Shown here piece after piece: positions 54,449 through 63,164 of a DNA stretch of 64,000 nt. The stretch spans positions 1 through 64,000 of the forward strand of contig NZ_SLUM01000020.1 in NCBI RefSeq assembly GCF_004345265.1, written 5' to 3'. This stretch comes from Allofournierella massiliensis (lineage in GTDB: Bacteria > Bacillota > Clostridia > Oscillospirales > Ruminococcaceae). Made by a program: the position numbers and the translations under genes. Position 1 is the first letter of the stretch. Each line of letters begins with the position of its first letter. The notes under the pieces are model-generated. The model was not told the origin of the DNA, did not search any database, and worked only from the letters and a program-made list of their open reading frames with translations.

Positions 54449-56606
54449 GGGTTTCATCCTCCATCTGTTGGAACGCCTGCAAAAAGGCGTCGTAATACCG
54501 CGGGGCGGAAAATTCCGTTGCCCGCCTGCGGCCCGCCGCCGCCATTTCGGCCCGGCGGCCGGGGTCGGCCTTCAGGGCCAGAACGGATTCGGCAATGGCG
54601 GCGGGAAGCGAATCATCCCGGGGCAGAAGAATGGCGTTGCTGCCCGCGGCGTATTCCGGCAGACCGCCGCTTTGGGTGGCGATCAGCGGGCAGCCCGCCG
54701 CCATGGCCTCCACGGCCACCAGCCCGGCGGCTTCCTCCACCAGCGTGGGCATCACGGTCACCTGAGCCAGATGATAGTATTTGGGCAGCTGCTCAGCCGG
54801 AACATAGCCGGTGAAGCGGATGCGCCCGGCCAGCGGCTTTGCCAGCGCTTGCAGCTGCCGGGTGAAGGGGGTCGTTTCGGAAGTGGCAAAGAAGGAGCCG
54901 CCCACCACCACCAGCTTCACTGCCGGATCCGGAATCAGGGCCATGGCCTCCACCAGCTTGTGCACGCCCTTGTCCTCCTCCAGCCGGCCACAGAACAGCA
55001 CCACGAAATCGTCCGCGGAAAGCTCCAGCTGCTGGCGCAGTGTCTCCACCGCCTGCGCATCCGGCGGGGCGGCGAACCGCTCCACGGGCACACAGTTGTA
55101 AAGCAGCAGGGCATTTTTCGGGTCGAGGGCGCTGGTGGCAAGCCACTGGCCCCGGATGTATTCGCTCAAAGCCAGCACATGGCCATAGCAGCGATCCAGC
55201 AAAGGGGAGGCGTGGGTCAGCCCGTGAAGATGGGCGACCATGCGTTCTTTGCCGAACGCCCGGCTCACCTGCTGCCAGCCGGTCAGGTCGCCGCCCTCTG
55301 CCACCAGGTGGTCAGGATGCAGCGCCCGGAGAAAGGGCAGGGCCTGGCTGTAATAAACATTCCAGTGAACGCCGCGGCCCGCCAGCGCCCGCACCCGGCG
55401 GGTAAGGCTGTACAGCGCCCGGCGCACAGGCGAAGCGGGGCGCACAAAGCAGAACAGCGTCTGGGAAAAACGGGCGGCCGCAACGGCGGCCTGCTCGTCC
55501 AGCACGGTGACCACCGCCAGCTCCATCCGCCGCCGGGTCTGGTTTTCCTCCACCAGACGGGTGGCAAGGCCCTCCACCGCGCCGCCCTTCACGGCAGGCA
55601 CCGGCAGGGCGGGGGGCATGAGCAGAGCGGCCCGGGGCAGCTCTTTCTTCGGGGGCAGCGGCAGCGGCCGGGTGCACCAGCGCAGGCAGCTGAGCTTTTC
55701 AGGCAGGGTCAGTTCCCCGCAGGTTTTCAAAAGAGGCAAAAGGCAGCGCAGCTCTGCCTGCGTGCTGTGCCAGCGGGCCGCGATGGGCCAGCTCAGCTCG
55801 ATTTTCACTCCGGCGCACAGGGAAAGATACCGCCGGAAGCAGGCGGCCAGCGCCTTGTCCAGCAGGGGCTTGTCAAAGCCCTCGTCCCGGAAAAAGCGGC
55901 ACCAGTCCGCGTGGGCAGTTACCCCGTCAAAGCTGCCGGGGCTGATGCCGCTGCGGCAGATGCTGCCCTGTCGCAGCCGGTAGCGATAAAGCGGCTCGGT
56001 CAGGCAGGCCACCTTCTTGCAGGCGGCAAACAGCCGGTGGGCCACTGCGTCGTCCTCGTGGATCAGCCCCTCCGGGTAGCGCAGCTGCTCCCACAGGCTG
56101 CGTTTGTACAGCTTGTTCCAGGCCACCGTGTAGCAGGTGGCATTGGGGCCGAAAAATTCCGCCAGCAGCGCTTTGCCGGAAAAGCTTCCGGCCGCGGCGG
56201 GCGCGGTGATCTCGGGATGCTCCAGCGGCGAGCCGTCCTCGTTCACGTCCTCCACCGCGCACAGGGCCATATCCGCCCCGGCGGTGTGCAAGGCGGCGTG
56301 CAGCCGCTCCAGATAATCCGGGGCCACCAGATCGTCCGAGTCCACAAAGGCGAGAAATTCGCCCGTTGCGGCGGCAATGCCGGAATTGCGCGCGGCGGAA
56401 AGCCCGCCGTTCTGCCGGTGGATCACCCGCACCCGGGCATCCTGCCCGGCATAGACGTCGCACAGTGCGCCGCAGCCGTCCGGGCTGCCGTCGTCCACCA
56501 GAATCAGCTCAAAGTCAGCAAAGGTCTGGCCCAGAATGCTCGCCACACAGGCGGGCAGAAACGCCTCCACCTTGTAAACGGGAACGATCACGCTGATCGC
56601 GGGCAT
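54414..56606 (-). CDS. GT2-GT4 two-domain glycosyltransferase
   Basis: Protein of 730 aa joining two enzymes. Residues 1-330 are GT2 (ISVIVPVYKVEAFLPACV, FELILVDDGSPDG, FLAFVDSDDLVAPDYL). Residues about 370-730 are GT4 with VLFCGRLEEDKGVHKLVEA, KYYHLAQVTVMPTLVEEAAG and AAGCPLIATQSGGLPEYA. A fused pair can add two successive residues, one inverting and one retaining. AAGGAGG precedes the ATG. The neighbour downstream overlaps its end by 35 bases. Confidence 0.88.
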   Translation of the reverse strand: MPAISVIVPVYKVEAFLPACVASILGQTFADFELILVDDGSPDGCGALCDVYAGQDARVRVIHRQNGGLSAARNSGIAAATGEFLAFVDSDDLVAPDYLERLHAALHTAGADMALCAVEDVNEDGSPLEHPEITAPAAAGSFSGKALLAEFFGPNATCYTVAWNKLYKRSLWEQLRYPEGLIHEDDAVAHRLFAACKKVACLTEPLYRYRLRQGSICRSGISPGSFDGVTAHADWCRFFRDEGFDKPLLDKALAACFRRYLSLCAGVKIELSWPIAARWHSTQAELRCLLPLLKTCGELTLPEKLSCLRWCTRPLPLPPKKELPRAALLMPPALPVPAVKGGAVEGLATRLVEENQTRRRMELAVVTVLDEQAAVAAARFSQTLFCFVRPASPVRRALYSLTRRVRALAGRGVHWNVYYSQALPFLRALHPDHLVAEGGDLTGWQQVSRAFGKERMVAHLHGLTHASPLLDRCYGHVLALSEYIRGQWLATSALDPKNALLLYNCVPVERFAAPPDAQAVETLRQQLELSADDFVVLFCGRLEEDKGVHKLVEAMALIPDPAVKLVVVGGSFFATSETTPFTRQLQALAKPLAGRIRFTGYVPAEQLPKYYHLAQVTVMPTLVEEAAGLVAVEAMAAGCPLIATQSGGLPEYAAGSNAILLPRDDSLPAAIAESVLALKADPGRRAEMAAAGRRRATEFSAPRYYDAFLQAFQQMEDETHGPDQRDRAGV

Positions 56607-56609
56607 GGC

Positions 56610-57617
56610 TCAGGCCTCCTTTTCGCGGTCCATTTTTCCCCGGGCCGCCGCCAGCTTGTAGCACAGCGCGGGACTTACACAGAACAGCACCGCCCGGAAC
56701 TTTTCAAACCCGGGCACATGGGGATTCGAGAGGATACGGGGCAGCAGCTTATTCAGCTTTTTCTTGTGCGCCGCAAAGCCCTGTTTCAGCTCGGCGGGCA
56801 TGGGCCCGGCCAGATTGGCGTGCACATAAAACAGGTAGAACACCTGCCAGTAGCGGGCCACCGCCCAGGCGGAAAGATCCTCATAGCCGGGTTTGCCGGC
56901 GAAAAAGTCCACCCAGCCGCCGTACAGGCGAAGATCGTCCAGCCGCTTGGCCGAGAAGGCCAGCGCGGTCATGCTGCCGGTGCGGGTGCGGTAGTAATAA
57001 AGCGGCTCGTTGGAGAGCACGATCTCGTTGCCGTCGTAGATTTTGTCCATGATGTTGGCGTCGTCGCCGTAGAACATGGTCTCGTCGTGGCGCACGTTTG
57101 CAAAAAGCCGGGCGTCGTACAGCTTGTTCCAGGTGACCATGGAATACATGCCGCCATTTTTGAACACGTCCAGAAACTGTTCCAGCGCGTCGTGACGGCC
57201 TAAAAATTCCTCGGGCAGGGTGACCCCGCGCTTGAGAAAATTGCCTTTTTCGTCGATGCACACCGCGCCGCAGGCCGCCAGCGGGCAGCCGCTTTCCTTC
57301 ACGGTGTTGTACAGAGTTTTTAAGAAATCCGGATGCAGCAGATCGTCGGAATCCACATAGCTGATGTAGTCGCCGGTGGCGGCGTCCAGCCCGGCGTTGG
57401 CCGCGCTGGCGGGGCCGCCGTTTTTCTTGTGCACCACCCGGATGCGGGGATCGGTTCTGGCCAGCTCGTCGCACAGTTCGCCGCAGCCGTTGGGGCTGCC
57501 GTCCTCCACGAGAATCAGCTCAAAATCGGCAAAGCTCTGGGCAAGGATGCTCTGCACGGTCAGGGGCAGATAATCCTTTGCGTCGTATACGGTGGTGATG
57601 ATGCTGATGGCGGGCAT
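56610..57617 (-). CDS. GT2 glycosyltransferase
   Basis: Protein of 335 aa; GT-A core with ISIITTVYDAKDYLPLTV, FELILVEDGSPNGCGELC, SAANAGLDAATGDYISYV and DSDDLLHPDFL, and a C-terminal helical extension. The start at 57617 follows GGAGG by 6 bases; upstream codons to 57635 are not needed. It lies 29 bases downstream of the next GT2 gene and is close in sequence to it and to the GT2 half of the preceding protein. Confidence 0.87.
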   Translation of the reverse strand: MPAISIITTVYDAKDYLPLTVQSILAQSFADFELILVEDGSPNGCGELCDELARTDPRIRVVHKKNGGPASAANAGLDAATGDYISYVDSDDLLHPDFLKTLYNTVKESGCPLAACGAVCIDEKGNFLKRGVTLPEEFLGRHDALEQFLDVFKNGGMYSMVTWNKLYDARLFANVRHDETMFYGDDANIMDKIYDGNEIVLSNEPLYYYRTRTGSMTALAFSAKRLDDLRLYGGWVDFFAGKPGYEDLSAWAVARYWQVFYLFYVHANLAGPMPAELKQGFAAHKKKLNKLLPRILSNPHVPGFEKFRAVLFCVSPALCYKLAAARGKMDREKEA

Positions 57618-57646
57618 GGGATGCCTCCTTATCAAAAAATATCAGA

Positions 57647-58648
57647 TCAGCGTTTGCCCTTCAGGCGCAGGGGCAGCAAGGCGCGCCCCGCGTTTTTCTT
57701 CGCGGCGGCTTTGCGCAGCCAGCCGTTGTAAAGGCCCTGCCGGCCTTCCAGCCGGGTCATCAGGGCGGTGTGCCACATGGGGTTCGCAAACAGCTTTTCC
57801 AGCCCGACCTTACGCTCTTCCAGGGTGTAGGGCTTGGAGGAATCGGTGAGCAGATCGAAAAAGCTCACCGCGTCCCAGGGCAGCTGGGCGGCGGCCAGCT
57901 GGGGATACAGCTCGCTCTGGCCGCACTGCTCCAGAAAACGCCGCACCCCGTGCAGCACCCGCTGGCTGGTTTCCATATTGTCCAGCGTGGCGGCCCGGGT
58001 CAGGGTCTGGGCGTGGTTCCAGTATTCGTAATAAATGCCGTCCAGATGCTCCATCTTCCCCAGATTGGCAAAACAGGCGAAGTTGAACTGGATGTCCTCG
58101 CCGGTGCGCAGGGTTTCGTCCAGCGAAAGGCCCAGCCCCTTGATCAGCTGGGTGCGGTAGACCTTGTTGCACAGCGAGAAGAACTGGTTGGCCCGGTAAT
58201 ACTCGATGAAATGGGGCCAGAACTCCTCCAGCGAGGCGGCGGAAAAGGCGGGGTACACCGCCTCGGTGAAGCCGGTGTCGCTGCAGAACGAGAAGTTGAA
58301 GCTGACCAGATCCAGCTCCCGGTTCTCCATGGCCTGCACGGTCTTTTCAAAGGCCTTGGGCAGCAGCACGTCGTCTGCGTCCACAAAGGTGATGTAGCGC
58401 CCTTCGGATGCCTGAATGCCCGCGTTCCGAGCCGCCGCCGCGCCCTTGTTGGTCTGGGTCAGCACCCGCACCCGTTCGTCCTTGCGGGCGAACTCGGCGC
58501 ACAGGTCGGCGGTGCGGTCGGTGGAACCGTCGTTCACCAGAATCAGCTCGAACCAGGCAAAGCTCTGATCCAGCACGCTCTGCACGCTTTTTTCAAGATA
58601 TTCCTCCCCGTTGTAAACGGGCATGATACAGCTTAATACAGCCGCCAT
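57647..58648 (-). CDS. GT2 glycosyltransferase
   Basis: Protein of 333 aa; GT-A core with LSCIMPVYNGEEYLEKSV, FELILVNDGSTDRTADLC, AAARNAGIQASEGRYITF and DADDVLLPKAF. AGGAGG lies 11 bases before the ATG, a slightly long spacing. Paralogue of the neighbouring GT2 genes; substrate unknown. Confidence 0.87.
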   Translation of the reverse strand: MAAVLSCIMPVYNGEEYLEKSVQSVLDQSFAWFELILVNDGSTDRTADLCAEFARKDERVRVLTQTNKGAAAARNAGIQASEGRYITFVDADDVLLPKAFEKTVQAMENRELDLVSFNFSFCSDTGFTEAVYPAFSAASLEEFWPHFIEYYRANQFFSLCNKVYRTQLIKGLGLSLDETLRTGEDIQFNFACFANLGKMEHLDGIYYEYWNHAQTLTRAATLDNMETSQRVLHGVRRFLEQCGQSELYPQLAAAQLPWDAVSFFDLLTDSSKPYTLEERKVGLEKLFANPMWHTALMTRLEGRQGLYNGWLRKAAAKKNAGRALLPLRLKGKR

Positions 58649-58678
58649 AGATATGTTTGCCTCCTTGGGAAAATGAAA

Positions 58679-59692
58679 TCACAGCGCATGGCTGGTGCTG
58701 CATCGCAGCCAGCACCAGAGCGCCATGGGAAAGGCCAGCCGCAGCCCCACGCAGATGCGGTAGGGCAGGGCCATCAGCCGGTTGGAATCCGCCGCCAGCC
58801 AGGCGGCCAGCGCCTTTCGGGCGTCCGGCAACGCCAGCATCCGGGCAAAGGCCCGGCGGTATCCCCACAGGGAAAGGGGCCCCTTGCGGCTCATGAGAAC
58901 CGACATCTGGGCCACCGCTACATTGCCCTGCCGGGCAGCGGCCAGCGCGGCGGCCTGCGCTTCGTTCAGCCCGTAATGGGCGGCGAACTGCAGCAGCGCC
59001 GCCCGGGTGGCCTGCTCCGCATCCAGCAGATCCGCCCGCAGCGACCGGGAGAGCGAGCCCTCGCCGGTGTGGTCACAGGCGTAGTAGTTGGTGGGCACAA
59101 AGCGAACCGGCCCGCAGCGCTGCAAAGCCAGCAGGTTGAACAGAAGGTCCTCGTTGATCTTCAGCGCCGGGTCAAAGCGAACCGGGCCGATCACATGGGC
59201 CTTGTAGATTTTGTTGTAGGGGGCCGCGAACTGGCCGGTGGTCACCAGATACCGCTCAAACTCACCCGCCAGCGCGGCAAGGCTCTCAAACGCTGCGTCC
59301 GGCAGGGGCGGCTCCGGGATGTAACCCACATTTTCCACCCCGAAGAACAGCACGTCCGCGCCCTGTTCCAGAATGGGCAGGGCCGCTTCGTAAAGGCCGG
59401 GAAGCACCCAGTCGTCCGCGTCCACAAATTGCAGATAGCGCCCGGAGGCGGCGTCCAGCCCGGCGTTGCGGGCGGCGCTGGCCCCGGCGTTTTTCTGGTG
59501 GATCACCCGAACCCGGCTGTCCTGCTCGGCCAGACGGTCGCACAGTGCGCCGCTGCCGTCCGGGCTGCCGTCGTCCACTAAAATCAGCTCCAGGTCGGCA
59601 GGCGCCTGACGGAGAATGCTGTTTGCGCATTTTTCCAGAGTGGCCTCGGCCCTGTACACCGGCACGATCACGCTGAAGGAAGGCTGGTTCAT
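58679..59692 (-). CDS. GT2 glycosyltransferase
   Basis: Protein of 337 aa; GT-A core with FSVIVPVYRAEATLEKCA, LELILVDDGSPDGSGALC, SAARNAGLDAASGRYLQF and DADDWVLPGLY. The start at 59692 overlaps the TGA of the preceding gene as ATGA, with GGGAGGG upstream, so the pair is translationally coupled; an in-frame extension of more than 100 codons upstream lies inside that gene and is not used. The C-terminal region is helical. Confidence 0.87.
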   Translation of the reverse strand: MNQPSFSVIVPVYRAEATLEKCANSILRQAPADLELILVDDGSPDGSGALCDRLAEQDSRVRVIHQKNAGASAARNAGLDAASGRYLQFVDADDWVLPGLYEAALPILEQGADVLFFGVENVGYIPEPPLPDAAFESLAALAGEFERYLVTTGQFAAPYNKIYKAHVIGPVRFDPALKINEDLLFNLLALQRCGPVRFVPTNYYACDHTGEGSLSRSLRADLLDAEQATRAALLQFAAHYGLNEAQAAALAAARQGNVAVAQMSVLMSRKGPLSLWGYRRAFARMLALPDARKALAAWLAADSNRLMALPYRICVGLRLAFPMALWCWLRCSTSHAL

Positions 59693-60639
59693 GTGCTTTT
59701 CCCTCCCGTGAATTTGCGGACTACCAGCGAAAGGCAGCGCCCCGTGAAATAGAAGGGGAACAGCACCTTTGCGGAAAGGGGCATTCGGCCCATCAGCCGC
59801 ACAAAGGGCCACAGCTCGCCGTATTTGATCCGGTCGATAAAGGGGTAAAAGCTGCCGGCGCACAGGCATTTGGCAAAGGGATACTTGCCCTTCCAGTAGC
59901 GGCGGCTGGTGTTTACCACGTCCAGAAAATCGGCGTATTTTTTCAGTGCGCTCTGGGTGCCGTTGTAGTTCTGGTGGTTCTGGTCGGTGCCCGCCACCCG
60001 GTAGGCGGAGAGCGCCTCGTTCATTACGAACACCCTGCCCTTGTCCAGATACAGCATGCACAACGCAAAGTCTGCGATGCTGCGGTTGGCGGTCACATAG
60101 TCATAAAGTTCCCTGTCCGCCGGGTCGAAGATGTTCTTCACAAGGCAGGCGGTGCAGGAGTAGGTCACGCCGGCCAGAAACAGCTCCATGGTGGCGTCCC
60201 TGCCCAGAATGCGGGGATCGTCCGGCAGGGTGCCGTAGGTGTTGCCCGCATCATCGGTGAGCAGCAGGGTGTGACTCACCGCCAGATAGTCCGGGTGAGC
60301 GCGCAGAAAATCCACCTGCTTTTGCAGTTTGTGGTAATCCCGCCACCAGTCGTCGCCCTCCAGTGTGCAGACGTACTGGCCCTTCGCGGCGCACAGGCCC
60401 TCGTACCAGTTGCGGCTGATGCCCGCGTTCTGTTCGCGCAGGTTCAGCCGGATGATGTCCGGGAAGCGGGCCGCGTAGTCCTGCAGGATGGCGCGGGTGC
60501 CGTCCGTGCCGCAGTCCTCGGAAATATAAACTTCAAAGGGAAAATCGGTTTTCTGGGCCAGCACGCTGTCGATGGCCTTGCCGATATAGCGCTCCTGATT
60601 GTAGGTGGTGATGAGCACCGTTACCAAGGGCTGGTTCAC
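59689..60639 (-). CDS. GT2 glycosyltransferase, divergent
   Basis: Protein of 316 aa; GT-A core with VTVLITTYNQERYIGKAI, VYISEDCGTDGTRAIL, RNWYEGLCAAKGQYVCTL and the acidic motif EGDDWWRDY. It differs from the neighbouring paralogues in this motif and in a shorter C-terminus. The start is GTG 60639, 7 bases after AAGGAGG, and it overlaps the previous gene as GTGA. It belongs to the same tightly overlapping run. Confidence 0.85.
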   Translation of the reverse strand: MNQPLVTVLITTYNQERYIGKAIDSVLAQKTDFPFEVYISEDCGTDGTRAILQDYAARFPDIIRLNLREQNAGISRNWYEGLCAAKGQYVCTLEGDDWWRDYHKLQKQVDFLRAHPDYLAVSHTLLLTDDAGNTYGTLPDDPRILGRDATMELFLAGVTYSCTACLVKNIFDPADRELYDYVTANRSIADFALCMLYLDKGRVFVMNEALSAYRVAGTDQNHQNYNGTQSALKKYADFLDVVNTSRRYWKGKYPFAKCLCAGSFYPFIDRIKYGELWPFVRLMGRMPLSAKVLFPFYFTGRCLSLVVRKFTGGKST

Positions 60640-61901
60640 GGTTTTGCCTCCTTCGTGCCGCAAAGCTGATTGTACAAAGCCATCTGCGCGGCGGCAATGG
60701 CCTTCGGGTCGTGGTCTGCCATGGCCCGGGTCCGGGCGGCTTTGCCCATGGCCTCGGCCCCGGCGGGGTCGTCCAGCAGGGCAAGCACCGCCTGCGCCAT
60801 CTGATCGGGCCGGGCAGGGTCGAACAGCAGGCCCTCCTTCTTGTCCTCCAGCATACTGGGCACGCCGCCCACGTTCGCGGCGGCGCAGGGCATGCCCAGA
60901 AGCATTGCCTCGCCCAGCGAATTGGGGCTGTTTTCCAGGCTGCTGGGCAGCAGAAAGACGCTGCTCTGCAAAAAGCAGGTTTTCATGGCTTCGGCGTTCA
61001 GCACGCCGGTGTAGCGGATGCGGTCCGCCACGCCCAGACGGCGGGCAAGCTGGTCCAGATAACCGGGATACTCCGCCAGCCAATTCATCACCGGCTGCAG
61101 CAGCGCACCCTTGCGGGGCGGGGGCCAGCCAGCCACATCCACCTGCACGTCCGGGTACCGGGCGGCGATGGCGGGCAACGCCTCGATCACCCGGTGCAGA
61201 CCCTTCAGCGGGGTGTTGCCCTGGCTCACGAAAATGCGGGGCCGGCGCAGCGGATCCCGCTGCCAGCCGCCGGAGTAAAAGGGCGCACGCAGAATCTCGT
61301 TCAATTTGTAATAGCGGGCCTGTGGATTCACCGAAGCGGTGAAGGCCTTGTCCCATTCGGTGCGGCCCAGCACGTTCCGGGCAAGGGCAAAGACCTTTTT
61401 CTCCGCCTCGCCCTGATCCAGAAGCCGCTGGCGCAGCTGATACACGGTGGCCCCGCCGAACCGGGCGGTGACCGTCTCCTTCAGGGGCTGGCGGCGCAGA
61501 AACCGCTCGGGCAGGCCGTCCGCCATGTGCTCGCCGCAGGGGCCCGCAAGGCCCTGAATGTAGATCAGAACCTTTTCGGGGTCAAAGGTTTCCAGCGCCC
61601 ACACCGGGTGGTCGTTTTCGGTGCCGAACACCTGCACCAGCTCCGGCTGCTCGGCGTCCAGCACCTTTTTCAGGGCAGAAGCACCCTCTGCGGTGGGGAA
61701 AGCCCAGTATACGGTATCGTCGATTTCACGGCGCTCGGTTCTGGTCACGGCAAAATTATGAGCGCACAGGATGATCTCCACCGGCTGCTGCGCCATTGCC
61801 TGATACAGCGCCGTCACCCAGCTGCCACTGGCCTGCACCGGCAGATCCAGCGCACGGGCCAGGGGAGCGGGAAGAAAATTCAAAAGCCAGAGTACCTTCA
61901 T
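60636..61901 (-). CDS. GT4 glycosyltransferase
   Basis: Protein of 421 aa, GT-B fold. The C-terminal half has IFVSQGNTPLKGLHRVIEA, SVFLLPSSLENSPNSLGEA and AANVGGVPSMLEDKKEG, the nucleotide-sugar-binding region of retaining GT4 enzymes. The N-terminal MKVLWLLNFLPAPLARAL opens the acceptor domain. GGAGG precedes the ATG by 7 bases. It lies 3 bases after another GT4 gene. Confidence 0.87.
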   Translation of the reverse strand: MKVLWLLNFLPAPLARALDLPVQASGSWVTALYQAMAQQPVEIILCAHNFAVTRTERREIDDTVYWAFPTAEGASALKKVLDAEQPELVQVFGTENDHPVWALETFDPEKVLIYIQGLAGPCGEHMADGLPERFLRRQPLKETVTARFGGATVYQLRQRLLDQGEAEKKVFALARNVLGRTEWDKAFTASVNPQARYYKLNEILRAPFYSGGWQRDPLRRPRIFVSQGNTPLKGLHRVIEALPAIAARYPDVQVDVAGWPPPRKGALLQPVMNWLAEYPGYLDQLARRLGVADRIRYTGVLNAEAMKTCFLQSSVFLLPSSLENSPNSLGEAMLLGMPCAAANVGGVPSMLEDKKEGLLFDPARPDQMAQAVLALLDDPAGAEAMGKAARTRAMADHDPKAIAAAQMALYNQLCGTKEAKP

Positions 61902-61904
61902 GGT

Positions 61905-63140
61905 TCAGCCTCCAAGGGTCTGTTCCAGGCAGCGGGCCGCCGCCTGGGGCGTATTGGATTCAAACAGCCGCGCGGCCTCTTCAAAGGGCAGGCGGCAGCG
62001 CCCCTTTTCGGACAGAAATGCCGAAAGACGGGCCAGCACATCCGGCCCGGTGCCCTCCGGTTCCAGCAGGGTCAGGGCAAGGGGCCAGCGGTCAAAGTAA
62101 GGGCGGCAGGGGTCGTTTTCCAGCTTGGCCAGATGCAGCACCGGCCGGCCCGCCGCAAAGTATTCAAAGATCTTGCTGGGCACCTGGTTGTCCACCCCGT
62201 TGCCCAGGCTCAGCAGTACGTCCGCCTTTGCCAGCTCTTCTGCGGCCTGTTTTGCGGGCAGTGGGCCGGTGACGATCAGCCGGTCGCCCAGAATCTTCCG
62301 GTAGGGCTCCAGCAGATCGGCGGGATAGTTCTCCCAGCCGCCGCCCACGAATACCAGTTCCAGATTCGGATCGTTCAGTGCGCAAAACAGCTCCAGCGCA
62401 TAATGAGGGGTGCGCAGCTCGGGATACAGACTGCCCACGAATACACACCGCAGCCGGCTGCTTTTGCCGGTAACGGCAGGCGCGGCGGGCGGGGGCACCA
62501 GACTGGGAAAATCCAGCACATGGGCCTTGCCTGCAAAACGCTCCAGCGGTGCGCCGGGAGCGTAGTACTGTTTCATGGCCGGGGCAATGAATACCGCGTC
62601 CAGCGCTTCCAGCAGCTGTTTTTCCCGGTCGAAGGCGCCGGGAGCGTTGTAGCTGCGGTTGGCCGCGTAGGGGTCCATCTGCCAGCTGGCCTTTTTGCCG
62701 CCGAAGCGGGCGGCGGCAAGGGCAAAGCTGCCCGCGTAGGGAGCAGCCACCGCCACCGCCGCGTCAAAATGGCAGCGGGCGTCCAGCGCTTCGATGGCCT
62801 TTTTCGCCGCCGAGATGCGCCGGGGCTTTTTGAAGGCGATCTGCCGTACCGCGGCCAGAGCCGCCGCCGGATGGGCGCAGAGCTTTAACAGCCGCAGGGG
62901 CACCGGGGTGCCGCCCGGGTTGCCGAATTCCAGCACCCGGTTCATCACCCGCTCGTCCGAAAAGGGCAGCAGCGTCCGGCCGCAGCCGGGCAGTTCGGCG
63001 GGCAGGGTTTCGCCGTCGTACAGTTCCAGAAAATGCACCGTGTGGCCCCGCTGCGCCAGCAGCGCCGCCGCCCGCCGGGCAATGGCCGGGGTGGGGGCAA
63101 GGGGGAATTCCACACTGTCCAGAATGCAAAGCAGTTTCAT
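61905..63140 (-). CDS. GT4-like glycosyltransferase
   Basis: Protein of 411 aa, GT-B type but less typical than its neighbour. Visible: an N-terminal LLCILDSVEFPLAPTPAIAR, a linker with RLRCVFVGSLYPELRTPHYA and a C-terminal VLLSLGNGVDNQVPSKIFEY with FAAGRPVLHL, the donor-site loop. The order of motifs fits GT4. GAGG lies before the ATG. The substrate is unknown. Confidence 0.75.
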   Translation of the reverse strand: MKLLCILDSVEFPLAPTPAIARRAAALLAQRGHTVHFLELYDGETLPAELPGCGRTLLPFSDERVMNRVLEFGNPGGTPVPLRLLKLCAHPAAALAAVRQIAFKKPRRISAAKKAIEALDARCHFDAAVAVAAPYAGSFALAAARFGGKKASWQMDPYAANRSYNAPGAFDREKQLLEALDAVFIAPAMKQYYAPGAPLERFAGKAHVLDFPSLVPPPAAPAVTGKSSRLRCVFVGSLYPELRTPHYALELFCALNDPNLELVFVGGGWENYPADLLEPYRKILGDRLIVTGPLPAKQAAEELAKADVLLSLGNGVDNQVPSKIFEYFAAGRPVLHLAKLENDPCRPYFDRWPLALTLLEPEGTGPDVLARLSAFLSEKGRCRLPFEEAARLFESNTPQAAARCLEQTLGG

Positions 63141-63164
63141 GAAAAAACCTCGAAAAAGGGCCGG

